From Corynebacterium halotolerans (GTDB lineage: Bacteria; Actinomycetota; Actinomycetes; Mycobacteriales; Mycobacteriaceae): DNA of 64,000 nucleotides. The stretch spans positions 124,001-188,000 of the forward strand of contig NZ_JVMD01000024.1 in NCBI RefSeq assembly GCF_001056295.1. The letters are read 5' to 3'. Positions 18,892 through 27,454 of the stretch are shown piece by piece (position 1 is the first letter of the stretch; each line of letters opens with the position of its first letter). The notes beneath the pieces were generated by a model. The model saw only the letters and a list, made by a program, of their open reading frames with translations. It searched no databases and had not been told where the DNA came from. A program made the translations under genes and the position numbers.

Positions 18892-19635
18892 ATGAACGGT
18901 GGACGAGAGGGCGGGCGGTTCCTGCTGGTGGCGCTGCGCGACGGCGACGACGTCGCGGTGGCGGAGTACGAGGACTTCCTGCGGGGCACCCGCCTGCCGC
19001 AGGACCGTCTGGTGCACCACCCGATCACGTCCACCTCCGACGTGCTGCCGGATCTGGCCGGCTACGACGGCGTCTTCGTCGGCGGCAGCCCCTTCAACGT
19101 CACCGATCTGGTGCACACGGAGCTGCAGAAGCACGTTCACGATCAGCTCTACGAGTTGCTGGTCTCCCCCATCCCGACGTTGATGCTGTGCTACGGCAAC
19201 AGCTTCGCGGCCTTCGCCGGCGGCGGCCGCGTGGACCGCTCCCACCCCGAGCGGGTGGGGGTCAGCGAGGTGAACCTGACCGACGCCGCGGCGGACGACC
19301 CGATCGTCGGCACGCTCCGGAAGTCCTTCAAGGGGCTGACCGGGCACAAGGAGTCCGTCGCGGAGCTGCCGGAGGGCGCCGTCCTGTTGGCCACCGGCCC
19401 GACCTGCCCGGTGCAGGCGTACCGCGCGAACCGGTCGACGTGGGTGACGCAGTTCCACCCCGAGATGGACGCCGAGGGCATCATCCGGCGCATGGGCTTC
19501 TACATGGACGCGGGCTACTTCAAGCCCGAGGAGGTCGAGGAGATTTCGGGCATCGTCCGGGCCACGGATCTGGGCCCCGCGGAGCAGATCCTGCACTCGT
19601 TCATGGATTACTGTTCGTCAAGGTCAGGGCGATAA
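18892..19635 (+). CDS. Class I glutamine amidotransferase-like protein (paralogue A)
   Basis: 247 residues with the GATase1 fold. The nucleophile elbow is PTLMLCYGNSFAAFAGG (Cys about 100), and the catalytic His and Glu lie in WVTQFHPEMDAEG. GGSPFNVTD supplies the oxyanion-side loop. Stand-alone domains of this type (GuaA-like, GMP-synthase-glutamine-domain annotation) follow acnR in corynebacteria; a biosynthetic partner is not known to me. A second, similar gene follows immediately. The start ATG sits 8 nt from a TAAGCT -10. Confidence 0.88.
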   Translation: MNGGREGGRFLLVALRDGDDVAVAEYEDFLRGTRLPQDRLVHHPITSTSDVLPDLAGYDGVFVGGSPFNVTDLVHTELQKHVHDQLYELLVSPIPTLMLCYGNSFAAFAGGGRVDRSHPERVGVSEVNLTDAAADDPIVGTLRKSFKGLTGHKESVAELPEGAVLLATGPTCPVQAYRANRSTWVTQFHPEMDAEGIIRRMGFYMDAGYFKPEEVEEISGIVRATDLGPAEQILHSFMDYCSSRSGR

Positions 19636-19638
19636 CCT
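19633..19638 (+). promoter_or_regulatory. -10 box TAACCT, leaderless start
   Basis: TAACCT ends 6 nt before the ATG at 19645; its TAA is the stop codon of the preceding gene. Confidence 0.6.
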
Positions 19639-19644
19639 GTGCTC

Positions 19645-20433
19645 ATGACCCCCTCTCCCGCCGGAGTTGCCCCGGCGGCCCAGCACCCTCCCGCCGCCGC
19701 GAAGCCCTTTCTGCTGCTGTCGACGCGCGCGGAGGACGCCGCTGCGCACGCCGAGCAGCTGTCCTTCGCCCGCGCGGCGGGTCTCGCGCCGGCGATGCTG
19801 CACCAGGTGCGCCTGGAACGGCGGCGGCCGCGGGACCTGGATCTGTCGCGCTACGGCGGCGTGATCGTGGGCGGCGGTCCGTACAACGCGTCGGACGAAA
19901 TGAAGTCGGCGGTGCAGCTCGAAGTCGAGGCGTGGTTCCGCGATCATCTGGCCGAGGTGCTGGAGACGGGCTTCCCGTTTTTCGGCGCCTGCTATGGCGT
20001 TGGTCTGCTGGGCACGGTCGGCCGGGGCCGGGTGTCGCGCAAGCACGGCGAGGAAGCCGCCGTCGTGGAGGTGTCCGTCACCCCCGAAGGGGCGGCCGAC
20101 CCCGTGCTCGAGGGGCTGCCGGAGCGCTTCCACGCGATGGTCGGCCACAAGGAGGCCATAGAGGAACTGCCGGCGGGCGCGACGCTGCTGGCCACGGGTG
20201 CCGCGTGCCCGGTGCAGATGTTCCGGCTCGGCCGCAACGCCTACGCCTCGCAGTTCCATCCGGAGCTCGACGCAGACGCGTTCGAGCAGCGCCTTCGCAT
20301 CTACGCGGGCCACGGGTACTACCAACCCGGGGGCAACGACCGCGCCGTCGCCGACGCGCGCCGTTTCGACGTCGCCCGGTCGGCGCAGGTTCTGCGGAAC
20401 TTCACGCGGCTGCACTCCGGGCACCGGGGCTGA
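19645..20433 (+). CDS. Class I glutamine amidotransferase-like protein (paralogue B)
   Basis: 262 residues, same fold and same landmarks as the gene before it: GGGPYNASDEMKSAVQ, FFGACYGVGLLGTVGRG (nucleophile Cys), MVGHKEAIEELPAG and ASQFHPELDADAFEQRL. It has a longer Pro/Ala-rich N-terminus. The shared motif series (PVQ-FRx-RN--SQFHPE) and tandem position indicate an old duplication. It has its own leaderless promoter, so the two copies can be regulated separately. The function is unknown beyond a probable glutaminase or amidotransferase activity. Confidence 0.87.
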   Translation: MTPSPAGVAPAAQHPPAAAKPFLLLSTRAEDAAAHAEQLSFARAAGLAPAMLHQVRLERRRPRDLDLSRYGGVIVGGGPYNASDEMKSAVQLEVEAWFRDHLAEVLETGFPFFGACYGVGLLGTVGRGRVSRKHGEEAAVVEVSVTPEGAADPVLEGLPERFHAMVGHKEAIEELPAGATLLATGAACPVQMFRLGRNAYASQFHPELDADAFEQRLRIYAGHGYYQPGGNDRAVADARRFDVARSAQVLRNFTRLHSGHRG

Positions 20434-20495
20434 CCGGAGCTTCTCGGGGTGGACCGGGGCGGCCGGCCGGCTGACGGGGATCTGACCGGCCCGCG

Positions 20496-21023
20496 TCAGA
20501 CGCGCCGCCGCAGATCCCCGAGCAGCGGGAGGATGCGGTGCGGGATGCGCCGCCGCAGCACGATTTCCGAGCGCATCCGCTCCACCCCGTCAATGGCGAT
20601 GATCGCCGAGAAGATCTCCTCCAGGTGCGCGTGATCGCGGGCGGCCAGGCGGCAGGCCAGGTCCTCGGTGCCGGCGACCGAGTCCGCGCGGAGGATGAAC
20701 GGGATCTCCGCGATGCGGGCCACGACGGTGTCCAGGTCCGCCTGCCGCAGCGTCAGATGCACGTCGGCGTTGAGAGGATACCCCATGGCCGCCGGATCAA
20801 GGGCGGGAGCGAAGTCCGGGATGACGCCCGCGTCGACGAGCTTGTCCAGCCGCGATTGCGCCGTGCCTCTGGCGATGCCCAATCTGCGGGCGTATTCGCG
20901 CACTCCCGCCCTCGGCTCCGCGACGACGAGCCGGAGCAGGTCCACGTCGAGTTTGTCCAGCGGTTTCGCGGGCGTCTTCCGGGCGGCGCCCGGCGAACCG
21001 CCACCTGCGGGTGAATCTGCCAT
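20496..21023 (-). CDS. Lrp/AsnC-family transcriptional regulator
   Basis: 175 residues. After a short Gly/Pro-rich tail, the winged HTH reads LDKLDVDLLRLVVAEPRAGVREYARRLGIARGTAQSRLDKL (about 22-62). A RAM/AsnC effector-binding domain follows (VHLTLRQADLDTVVARIAEIPFILRADSVAGTEDLACRLAARD). Such proteins sense amino acids and commonly regulate the divergent neighbour, here a 2-oxoacid:ferredoxin oxidoreductase that acts on transaminated aromatic or branched amino acids. The ATG at 21023 is preceded by AAAGGA. Confidence 0.9.
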   Translation of the reverse strand: MADSPAGGGSPGAARKTPAKPLDKLDVDLLRLVVAEPRAGVREYARRLGIARGTAQSRLDKLVDAGVIPDFAPALDPAAMGYPLNADVHLTLRQADLDTVVARIAEIPFILRADSVAGTEDLACRLAARDHAHLEEIFSAIIAIDGVERMRSEIVLRRRIPHRILPLLGDLRRRV

Positions 21024-21037
21024 CGGTCGGATCCTTT

Positions 21038-21048
21038 CGTCGTCAAGC
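21038..21048 (-). repeat. Second dispersed 11-mer GCTTGACGACG
   Basis: Exact copy on the minus strand just upstream of the Lrp-type gene; related to GCTTTGCGACG. Confidence 0.45.
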
Positions 21049-21158
21049 CCTTATGACCGCATATCTGGTGGATCGCGCGGAAAATGGGCCAGTTGCTCAG
21101 GTGCGAGCGGGAGAACATGCGCCGACTGCCCACCTGGTACCGATTTCGTTGAGCACCC

Positions 21159-21178
21159 GTGACTATGTTCTGCGTCAC
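21159..21178. promoter_or_regulatory. Inverted repeat GTGAC-N10-GTCAC in a divergent promoter region
   Basis: Lies between the Lrp-type regulator and the oxidoreductase gene, where an autoregulatory Lrp site would be expected. The arms are short and I could not place promoters with certainty. Confidence 0.35.
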
Positions 21179-21292
21179 ACTCTAGCGTGATGGGCACCAC
21201 ATACCCAGTGGCACTTCCCGCGGCCCACAAGGTCGGCGGGCACGACGACGACCCCGCGCAACCCCGCGGGCGAAGGACGACAGGTGATCCCC

Positions 21293-24200
21293 ATGACCAC
21301 GATGCTCCCTCCCACGTCCCGATCCGACGACCCGAATCGGGACCGCGCTGCCGGCGGCACCACCACGACCGCCCCGGCCCGCCCCGCAGACGACACCGCG
21401 CGGCCCGGAGCCGCCCGACGCGACATCGTCGCCGAGCGGCTCACCGCGGACAAGGGCACCGTCCACCTGACCGGCATCCAGGCCCTGGTGCGCACCGTGC
21501 GCGACCGGGCGCTCGCGGACCGCGCCCGCGGTCTGAAGACCGCGTCCTTCATTTCCGGCTACGAGGGCTCGCCCTTGGGCGGTTACGACCTCGAGCTCGC
21601 GCGCCGCAAGGACCTGCTCGACGCCCTGGACGTCGTGCACCTGCCGGCCGTCAACGAGGAGCTGGGCGCCACCTCCGTCTCCGGTTCCCAGCTCGCCGCC
21701 GGCGCGGGCACGCTGCGCGAGGGCGTCGACGGCGTGGTCGGCTACTGGTACGGCAAGGCCCCTGGCCTCGATCGTTCGGTCGACGCGCTGCGCCACGCCA
21801 ACCTGTCGGGCACCTCGCCCACTGGCGGCGCGGTCGCCATCGTGGGCGACGATCCCTTCGCCAAGTCCTCGACGGTCCCGTCGTCGTCCGAGCGGCTGCT
21901 CGCCGACATCGGCATGCCGGTGCTCGTCCCCGCCGACGCCGCCGAGGTGGTCAAGCTGGGCATCCACGCCGCGTGGATGTCCCGCGAGTCCGGCCTGTGG
22001 ACGGCCCTGCGCGTCACCGCCGCGGTGGCCGACGGCTCCGCAACCGTGACCCTCGACGGCCCGCCGGTCGCCCCCGCCCCGCCCGCCGACGGCCATTCCC
22101 CCTCGGCGCGCACCCTCGGCCCCACCCTCCACGAGCTGGAGGCGTCGCGCGTCGGAGTTCGCCTGGACCGCGCCCGCGCCTACGCCCGCGACCGCGGCCT
22201 CAACCGCTTCCTGCACGTGGGCGAAAACGATCGCCTCGGCATCGTCTGCGCCGGCGCCCCCGCGTTGGCGGTCGAGGAGGCCCTGCGCGCCCTCGGCTCC
22301 CCCGAGGGCGTCCGCGTGCTGCGCCTGGGCATGACCTGGCCGCTGGATCCCGAGCAGATCGAGGACTTCGCCATCGGCCTGGACTCGATCATCGTGGTCG
22401 AGGACAAGGGCACCTTCCTGCTGGAGTCCGTCCAGGCGGCGCTGTACGAAACCGACCGCCGCCCGCGCCTGGAGCCGGCGCGCGATCCCGCCGCGGCGCT
22501 GCCGCCGGTGCTCGACCGCCTGGGCATCTCCTACGACGCCCCCGTCGCCGAGCCGATCCGCCGCCGGTCGCTGCCGCTGTCCGTGCCCGCCCGCACGCCG
22601 CACTTCTGCTCCGGCTGCCCGCACAACGCCTCGACGCGCGTCACCGGCGACAGCCTGGTCGGCGCCGGCATCGGCTGCCACGCGATGGTCCTGCTGATGG
22701 ATGAAAACCGCGTCGGCGACGTCACCGGCACCACCCAGATGGGCGGCGAGGGCGCGCACTGGATCGGCATGAGCCCGTTCGTCCGCGAGCGCCACCTGGT
22801 GCAGAACCTCGGCGACGGCACCTTCTTCCACTCCGGTTCGCTGGCCGTGCGCGCGCTGGTGGCCTCCGGCGTCGACGTGACGCTGAAGCTGCTGCACAAC
22901 GGCACGGTCGCCATGACGGGCGGCCAGGATCCGGTGGGCCAGATGCCGCTGGCGGGGATCCTGGAGCTGCTGCGCGCCGAGGGCGTCGGCCGCATCGTGG
23001 TGACCACCGACGACGTCGCCCGCACCCGCAGGGAGCTCGGCGGCGCCGTGCGCACCCGCGTCGGAGCGCGAGCCGTGGAGATCCGCGACCGCGCCGAACT
23101 GGCCGACGTCCAGCGAGAGCTGGCGGCGGAATCCGGCGTCACGGTGCTGGTCCACGACCAGTCCTGCGCGACCGAGCTGCGCCGCGCCCGCAAGCGCGGC
23201 AAGGCGCCCATGCCGACGAAGCGCATCGTCATCAACGAGCGCATCTGCGAGGGCTGCGGCGACTGCGGCGAGAAGTCCGGCTGCCTGTCCGTCCAGCCGG
23301 TCGACACCGAGTTCGGCCGCAAGACGCGCATCGACCAGACCACCTGCAACCTCGATTACTCGTGCATCCAGGGCGATTGTCCGGCCTTCACCGAGGTCAC
23401 CGTCGACCCGGACGCGAAGACGACCTCGGGCCCGGCGGGTGCCGGGGCCCGGGTGGCCCCGCTCGACGACGCCGACCTGCCCGCGCCCCCGCCCGCCCAC
23501 ATCGGTCCCGGCCGCAGCTGGAACGTCCGAGTCACCGGCGTCGGCGGCACCGGCGTGGTCATGCTGGCCGCCGTCATCGCCGCCGCCGCCCGCGAGGACG
23601 GCCGCCACGTGCGCGGCGTCGACATGACCGGCCTGGCCCAGAAGGGCGGCGCGGTGGTCTCCGACGTGCGCATCACCGAAGCTGCCCTGGAGCAGTCGGG
23701 GCTCGTCCCCGCCGGCGCGGCCGACCTTCTGCTCGCCTGTGACGGGCTGGCCTCGGCCGACCCGGCCAACCTGGGCGTGATCAATCCCCGCCGCACCACC
23801 GCGGTGGTGTCGTCGACGTCGTCGCCGACGGGCGTCATGTGCACCGACGTCAAGGCCGAGCGTCCCGATGGCGTGGCGCTGGCCGGGGCCATCGGGCGCT
23901 CCGCCGCCCGCGCCGTGACCACCGACGCCGCCGCCGTCGCCCTGGGCATCTTCGGCGACGCCACCGTCCAGACCACCCTGCTGCTCGGCGCCGCCGTGCA
24001 GTCCGGGTCGCTGCCCGTCTCCCCGGAGGCCGTCGAGCGCGCGCTGCGCAGCAACGGCATCGCCGTGGACGCCAACATCCAGGCGTTCCGCCGCGGCCGC
24101 CAGCTCGTCGCCGCGCCGGAGGCCATCGCCGCCCTGCTGAAGAAGGGTTCCGCGGCGGTGTCCGGCCGCGCCGAAGCCTCCGGCGCCGCCGCGGCCCCCG

Positions 24201-24910
24201 CCTGGGCGAAGCGCCTGGTGGACGAGAAGCTGGGCACCGGCATCGAGGGCGGCCTGCCCGTCGAGCTGCCCGCCGACCTGCGCGATTCGATCGCGCTGCG
24301 CGTGGCCGAGCTGAAGGAGTGGGGCGACGAGTCCGACGCCCGCGGCTACGTCGACGACCTCGCCGTGCTGGCCGGCGCCGAGCGCTCGGTGGCCCCGCGC
24401 AGCACCGCCCTGCTGCGCGCGGCGTCCTTCGGCCTGCACAAGCTCACCGCCTACAAGGACGAGTACGAGGTCGCTCGACTGGCCCTGGACACCGGATTCC
24501 TGGAGGACGTCGCCGGGGAATACGGCGCGGATGCGGACGTCAAGATCCTCCTGCACCCGCCGGTGCTGCGTGCCCTGGGGTGGGACAGCAAGATCCGCAT
24601 GGGCAAGGCCGCCCGTCCGGCGCTGCGGGCCCTGACCAAGGCCAAGCACCTGCGCGGCACCGCGCTCGACCCCTTCGGGCGGATGCGCAGCCGGCGCTTC
24701 GAGCGTGAGCTGCGCGACGCCTACCGCGCCCGCCTGCTCGGCTACGCGGCGGAGATGAACGGCGGGGCGGACGACGTCGCAAAGCAGAAGCTGCTGTCCG
24801 ACGCCACCGCGCTCGCGGCGCTGGCCGACGTGGTGCGCGGGTACGAAGACGTCAAGGAGCGCTCGGCCCGGCCGCTGATCGAGGCGCTGGGCATGACCGT
24901 CCCGCGGTGA
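21293..24910 (+). CDS. Fused indolepyruvate:ferredoxin-type oxidoreductase
   Basis: 1205 residues, the fused alpha-gamma form. The TPP-dependent part spans about 1-640 (SGYEGSPLGGYDLELARR, then FCSGCPHNASTRV near 437-450 with GIGCHAMVL). A ferredoxin-like Cys cluster follows near 650-690 (CEGCGDCGEKSGC, CNLDYSCIQGDCPAF). The gamma domain starts near 743 (VRVTGVGGTGVVMLAAVIAA, GVDMTGLAQKGG). It oxidatively decarboxylates aryl- or branched-chain 2-oxoacids to acyl-CoA. The ATG at 21293 follows AGGTG by 6 nt. The divergent Lrp regulator is the likely controller. The substrate cannot be fixed from sequence. Confidence 0.9.
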   Translation: MTTMLPPTSRSDDPNRDRAAGGTTTTAPARPADDTARPGAARRDIVAERLTADKGTVHLTGIQALVRTVRDRALADRARGLKTASFISGYEGSPLGGYDLELARRKDLLDALDVVHLPAVNEELGATSVSGSQLAAGAGTLREGVDGVVGYWYGKAPGLDRSVDALRHANLSGTSPTGGAVAIVGDDPFAKSSTVPSSSERLLADIGMPVLVPADAAEVVKLGIHAAWMSRESGLWTALRVTAAVADGSATVTLDGPPVAPAPPADGHSPSARTLGPTLHELEASRVGVRLDRARAYARDRGLNRFLHVGENDRLGIVCAGAPALAVEEALRALGSPEGVRVLRLGMTWPLDPEQIEDFAIGLDSIIVVEDKGTFLLESVQAALYETDRRPRLEPARDPAAALPPVLDRLGISYDAPVAEPIRRRSLPLSVPARTPHFCSGCPHNASTRVTGDSLVGAGIGCHAMVLLMDENRVGDVTGTTQMGGEGAHWIGMSPFVRERHLVQNLGDGTFFHSGSLAVRALVASGVDVTLKLLHNGTVAMTGGQDPVGQMPLAGILELLRAEGVGRIVVTTDDVARTRRELGGAVRTRVGARAVEIRDRAELADVQRELAAESGVTVLVHDQSCATELRRARKRGKAPMPTKRIVINERICEGCGDCGEKSGCLSVQPVDTEFGRKTRIDQTTCNLDYSCIQGDCPAFTEVTVDPDAKTTSGPAGAGARVAPLDDADLPAPPPAHIGPGRSWNVRVTGVGGTGVVMLAAVIAAAAREDGRHVRGVDMTGLAQKGGAVVSDVRITEAALEQSGLVPAGAADLLLACDGLASADPANLGVINPRRTTAVVSSTSSPTGVMCTDVKAERPDGVALAGAIGRSAARAVTTDAAAVALGIFGDATVQTTLLLGAAVQSGSLPVSPEAVERALRSNGIAVDANIQAFRRGRQLVAAPEAIAALLKKGSAAVSGRAEASGAAAAPAWAKRLVDEKLGTGIEGGLPVELPADLRDSIALRVAELKEWGDESDARGYVDDLAVLAGAERSVAPRSTALLRAASFGLHKLTAYKDEYEVARLALDTGFLEDVAGEYGADADVKILLHPPVLRALGWDSKIRMGKAARPALRALTKAKHLRGTALDPFGRMRSRRFERELRDAYRARLLGYAAEMNGGADDVAKQKLLSDATALAALADVVRGYEDVKERSARPLIEALGMTVPR
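24775..24785 (-). repeat. Dispersed 11-mer GCTTTGCGACG, copy 5 (inside a gene)
   Basis: Exact copy on the minus strand inside the 3' end of the oxidoreductase gene; it may be chance, since it encodes ordinary residues (DVAKQK). Confidence 0.4.
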
Positions 24911-24982
24911 CCCCGGTGATGCCGCGCTGACCCCGCTCGCGAGGTTCCGACGCCGAACCGTTCCGCGGCGATCCCGGGTCCG

Positions 24983-25014
24983 CCCCACCGCCCCCGCAAT
25001 TGGGGGCGGTGGGG
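24983..25014 (+). terminator. Rho-independent terminator after the oxidoreductase gene
   Basis: A perfect 13-bp stem with a 6-nt loop, followed by TGTTTT. Confidence 0.85.
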
Positions 25015-25029
25015 TGTTTTCACGTGGTC

Positions 25030-25035
25030 TAACCT
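25030..25035 (+). promoter_or_regulatory. -10 box TAACCT, leaderless sensor-kinase gene
   Basis: TAACCT ends 7 nt before the ATG at 25043. Confidence 0.6.
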
Positions 25036-25042
25036 CGGAAGC

Positions 25043-27334
25043 ATGAGGTCGCGCAGATCCGACTCCACCCTCGAGACGGGGATGCTCAGGGCGGCGACGC
25101 TGGCGATGGCGTGCGCCTGGCCCCTGTGGCAACTGGAGCGGGTCCTGTTCAACTACCCGGGCACGGAGTGGCTGCGCCACTGGTTCCCCACCGTCACCGT
25201 GCTGGTGTTCGCGGTCCCGAACCTCCTGATGTTCGTCGCATGGCTGATCGGCCGGCGCGACACGATGATCCTGGCCAACCGCATCGCCGGCCTGTCGGTG
25301 CCCATGGCCATGCTCCTGGTCATGATCGGCATCGCCCAGGGCGACGCCGGTTCGCAGTCGGCGATATGGTTCACCGGTTTCGTCGGGGTGCCCGCCGTCG
25401 CCTTCGCCCTGACCGTGCCGCTGCAGGTGGGCATCCCGTGGTTCGTCTTCACCGTCGGCGGCGTCACGCTCGCCAACGCCGTGCTCCAGGGGCGTTCGCA
25501 GTGGGATGAGCTGGCGGGAGACGTCGGATTCGCGCTGATCAACACGTTCGCGTTCATCGTGTTCGCCGCGGCGGCGATGCGCGTATCCCGCGTCACAGAC
25601 GCGTTCGAGGCCAGGGCCAGCGGGGACCATGCGCGTGCTGCCCGGATGCGGGCCCGGAACAAGGAAATGACCCGGTTCACCGCCCACGTGCACGACCACG
25701 TCCTCTCCGAGTTGGCGGCGATCGCCGCGGGCATGAAGCCGTCGGGGACGGCCGACCTGCGGTTCGGGAGCGGCCTGAAGGGCAACGGCGCCACCGACGT
25801 CGACGAGTTCATCGCGATGATCGCGGAGTGCGTCCACCGGGAGACCCCGGACTGCGAGGTGATCGTGGAAAAGCGCGGCCCGACCGGCGCCGTCGACTAC
25901 CCGGAGCAACTCATCGCGAACCTCCTGCCGTCTCTGGCGGAGGTGGCCCCGAATTCCGGCGAACACGCGGGCCCCGATGCGCTGCGCAGGTGCGAGCTGG
26001 AGGTCGGCGGGTCGGAACTGCGGGTGACCTATTCCGACGATGGTCCGGGGTTTTGCCTCGACGACGTCGACGACACCCGCGCCGGGCTGCGCATTTCGGT
26101 GTTGGGCCGGATGGCATCGGTGGAAGGCGGCTCGGCGGTGGTCCGCTCGGCGCCGGGCGAAGGCACCGAGGTGACCCTGCACTGGGCCGGCGAGAACCCG
26201 TCCGCACCCCAGGCGCCGCTGCCCGCGGGTGCCGACGACGAACCCATCACGTCCATTCTCGGGATGGACATCGTCTACTCGTGGCAATTCGGCGCCGGCA
26301 TCGTCGCGGTGATGGCGCTGATAAATTTCTCCGGCGGCAATTTCCTGGGTTGGGCGGAGCTTTCGTCCCTGGCCCTGGTGGCGGTGGGCGTGGCGCTCCT
26401 CATGCCCGGCAAAGGGCCGCGCTTGCCCCGCGCCCGGACGGCGGGGTTGGTCGTGGTCGCGGCCATCCTGGCGGGAGTCGGCCAATGGCAGGAGGTCGTC
26501 CAAACGGTGTGGAACTGGGACCGCTTCATCTTCCTCAACATGGTCGCGCTGCTGGCGTCCCTGGTCGCCATCCGGGGCAGGCCGGGAGGGGCGGGGTTGA
26601 TGATCCTGTCGGCCGCCACCGTCGTGGAGGTGCTGCGCCGGACGGGTGCGTCGCCGGCGCCCGACCTGACGTTCCTCACGGTTTTCCTCTTCTCCATCCT
26701 CGTGGCGGCCGCCGCGCTGGTGAACATCGGCGTGCGCTACTTCCTCCGACGGCTGCCGGAGGCGCGGGCCGACCAGATGGACGCCGCCGCCGCTGCCGCC
26801 GCGGCCCGGGAGCAGAAGGAACGCAGGCGCGAGAATCTGGCCTGGCTGGAGCACGAGATACGGCCGGTCATCGACGCCGCCCGCGTCCTCGATCCCGCCA
26901 CGGACCGGCTGCGCCTGCGGGCGCGCCTGACCGAGCTGGGTCTGCGCGACGTCCTGCGCTCCCCGCTTCTCGACGTCCCGGCCCTGCGCGCGGCCATCTG
27001 GGACGCCCGGTCACGGGGCGTGGAAGTCCGCCTGCTCGACGACCGGACCAGCTCGCGCGTCAACGGCGAAGACGGCGCCGTCTCCTTCGGGGAGGCCACG
27101 TCGCCCGAAGACTCCGCGTCCGCGGAAGATGCCGCATCCCCGGAGAGCGCGGACGACGTCGACGCCCCGCGGGCCGTGGTGGCGAACCTGGGCGAAATGA
27201 TCGGCGCACTGGATCGGTCGGAGGCCGGAGAATCCGTGACCATCCGACTGTCCCCGCCGCACCGGGACGTCTTCGCCACCATCTCGGACGCTTCGGGCGT
27301 CGTGCGGCTCGCCGCCGACGGCACCCGTCTCTGA
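25043..27334 (+). CDS. Double-module membrane sensor kinase-like protein
   Basis: 763 residues in two halves, each a membrane part followed by a cytoplasmic part. Half one has about six helices (15-185), a helical segment with candidate phospho-acceptor TAHVHDHVLSELAAI (near 213), and a HATPase_c domain with the G1 box SDDGPGFCLDD (near 331) and an APGEGTEVTL C-terminal box. Half two has another membrane block (about 412-570), a long helix rich in Ala/Glu/Arg (580-620), and a degenerate cytoplasmic part. That part has no clear ATP boxes, but the DRSEAGESVTIRLSPP end resembles a decayed ATPase-type sheet. It is encoded 120 bp before a NarL/LuxR response regulator, its probable partner. Confidence 0.75.
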   Translation: MRSRRSDSTLETGMLRAATLAMACAWPLWQLERVLFNYPGTEWLRHWFPTVTVLVFAVPNLLMFVAWLIGRRDTMILANRIAGLSVPMAMLLVMIGIAQGDAGSQSAIWFTGFVGVPAVAFALTVPLQVGIPWFVFTVGGVTLANAVLQGRSQWDELAGDVGFALINTFAFIVFAAAAMRVSRVTDAFEARASGDHARAARMRARNKEMTRFTAHVHDHVLSELAAIAAGMKPSGTADLRFGSGLKGNGATDVDEFIAMIAECVHRETPDCEVIVEKRGPTGAVDYPEQLIANLLPSLAEVAPNSGEHAGPDALRRCELEVGGSELRVTYSDDGPGFCLDDVDDTRAGLRISVLGRMASVEGGSAVVRSAPGEGTEVTLHWAGENPSAPQAPLPAGADDEPITSILGMDIVYSWQFGAGIVAVMALINFSGGNFLGWAELSSLALVAVGVALLMPGKGPRLPRARTAGLVVVAAILAGVGQWQEVVQTVWNWDRFIFLNMVALLASLVAIRGRPGGAGLMILSAATVVEVLRRTGASPAPDLTFLTVFLFSILVAAAALVNIGVRYFLRRLPEARADQMDAAAAAAAAREQKERRRENLAWLEHEIRPVIDAARVLDPATDRLRLRARLTELGLRDVLRSPLLDVPALRAAIWDARSRGVEVRLLDDRTSSRVNGEDGAVSFGEATSPEDSASAEDAASPESADDVDAPRAVVANLGEMIGALDRSEAGESVTIRLSPPHRDVFATISDASGVVRLAADGTRL

Positions 27335-27368
27335 TCCCGCGCACCCCCGGACGTCGTCGCCGGCTCCG

Positions 27369-27398
27369 CTTTCGTGGTCGTGCGTCACTTTCGTGGTC
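27369..27398 (+). promoter_or_regulatory. Direct repeat CTTTCGTGGTC x2 upstream of the response regulator
   Basis: Two identical 11-mers (27369-27379 and 27388-27398) spaced 19 bp start to start, about 60-85 bp before the start of the response-regulator gene. Tandem sites at roughly two helical turns suit a LuxR-type dimer and hint at autoregulation. Confidence 0.5.
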
Positions 27399-27454
27399 AC
27401 CCATCGGGGCTGGTCTTGTGGCCGAACACCGTTTCCGGGGGTAGTCCTGGAGTC

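Noticed and set aside
21182..26854. A 1890-codon open frame on the minus strand, and similar very long antisense frames at 14393-18502, 51430-55011, 56224-58731 and 59834-63349.
   Set aside because: They are mirror frames of highly GC-biased genes (oxidoreductase/kinase, aconitase, transketolase, zwf/opcA, ppc/tpiA). Composition is Arg/Gly/Ala/Val-rich without domains, while the opposite strand encodes full known proteins.
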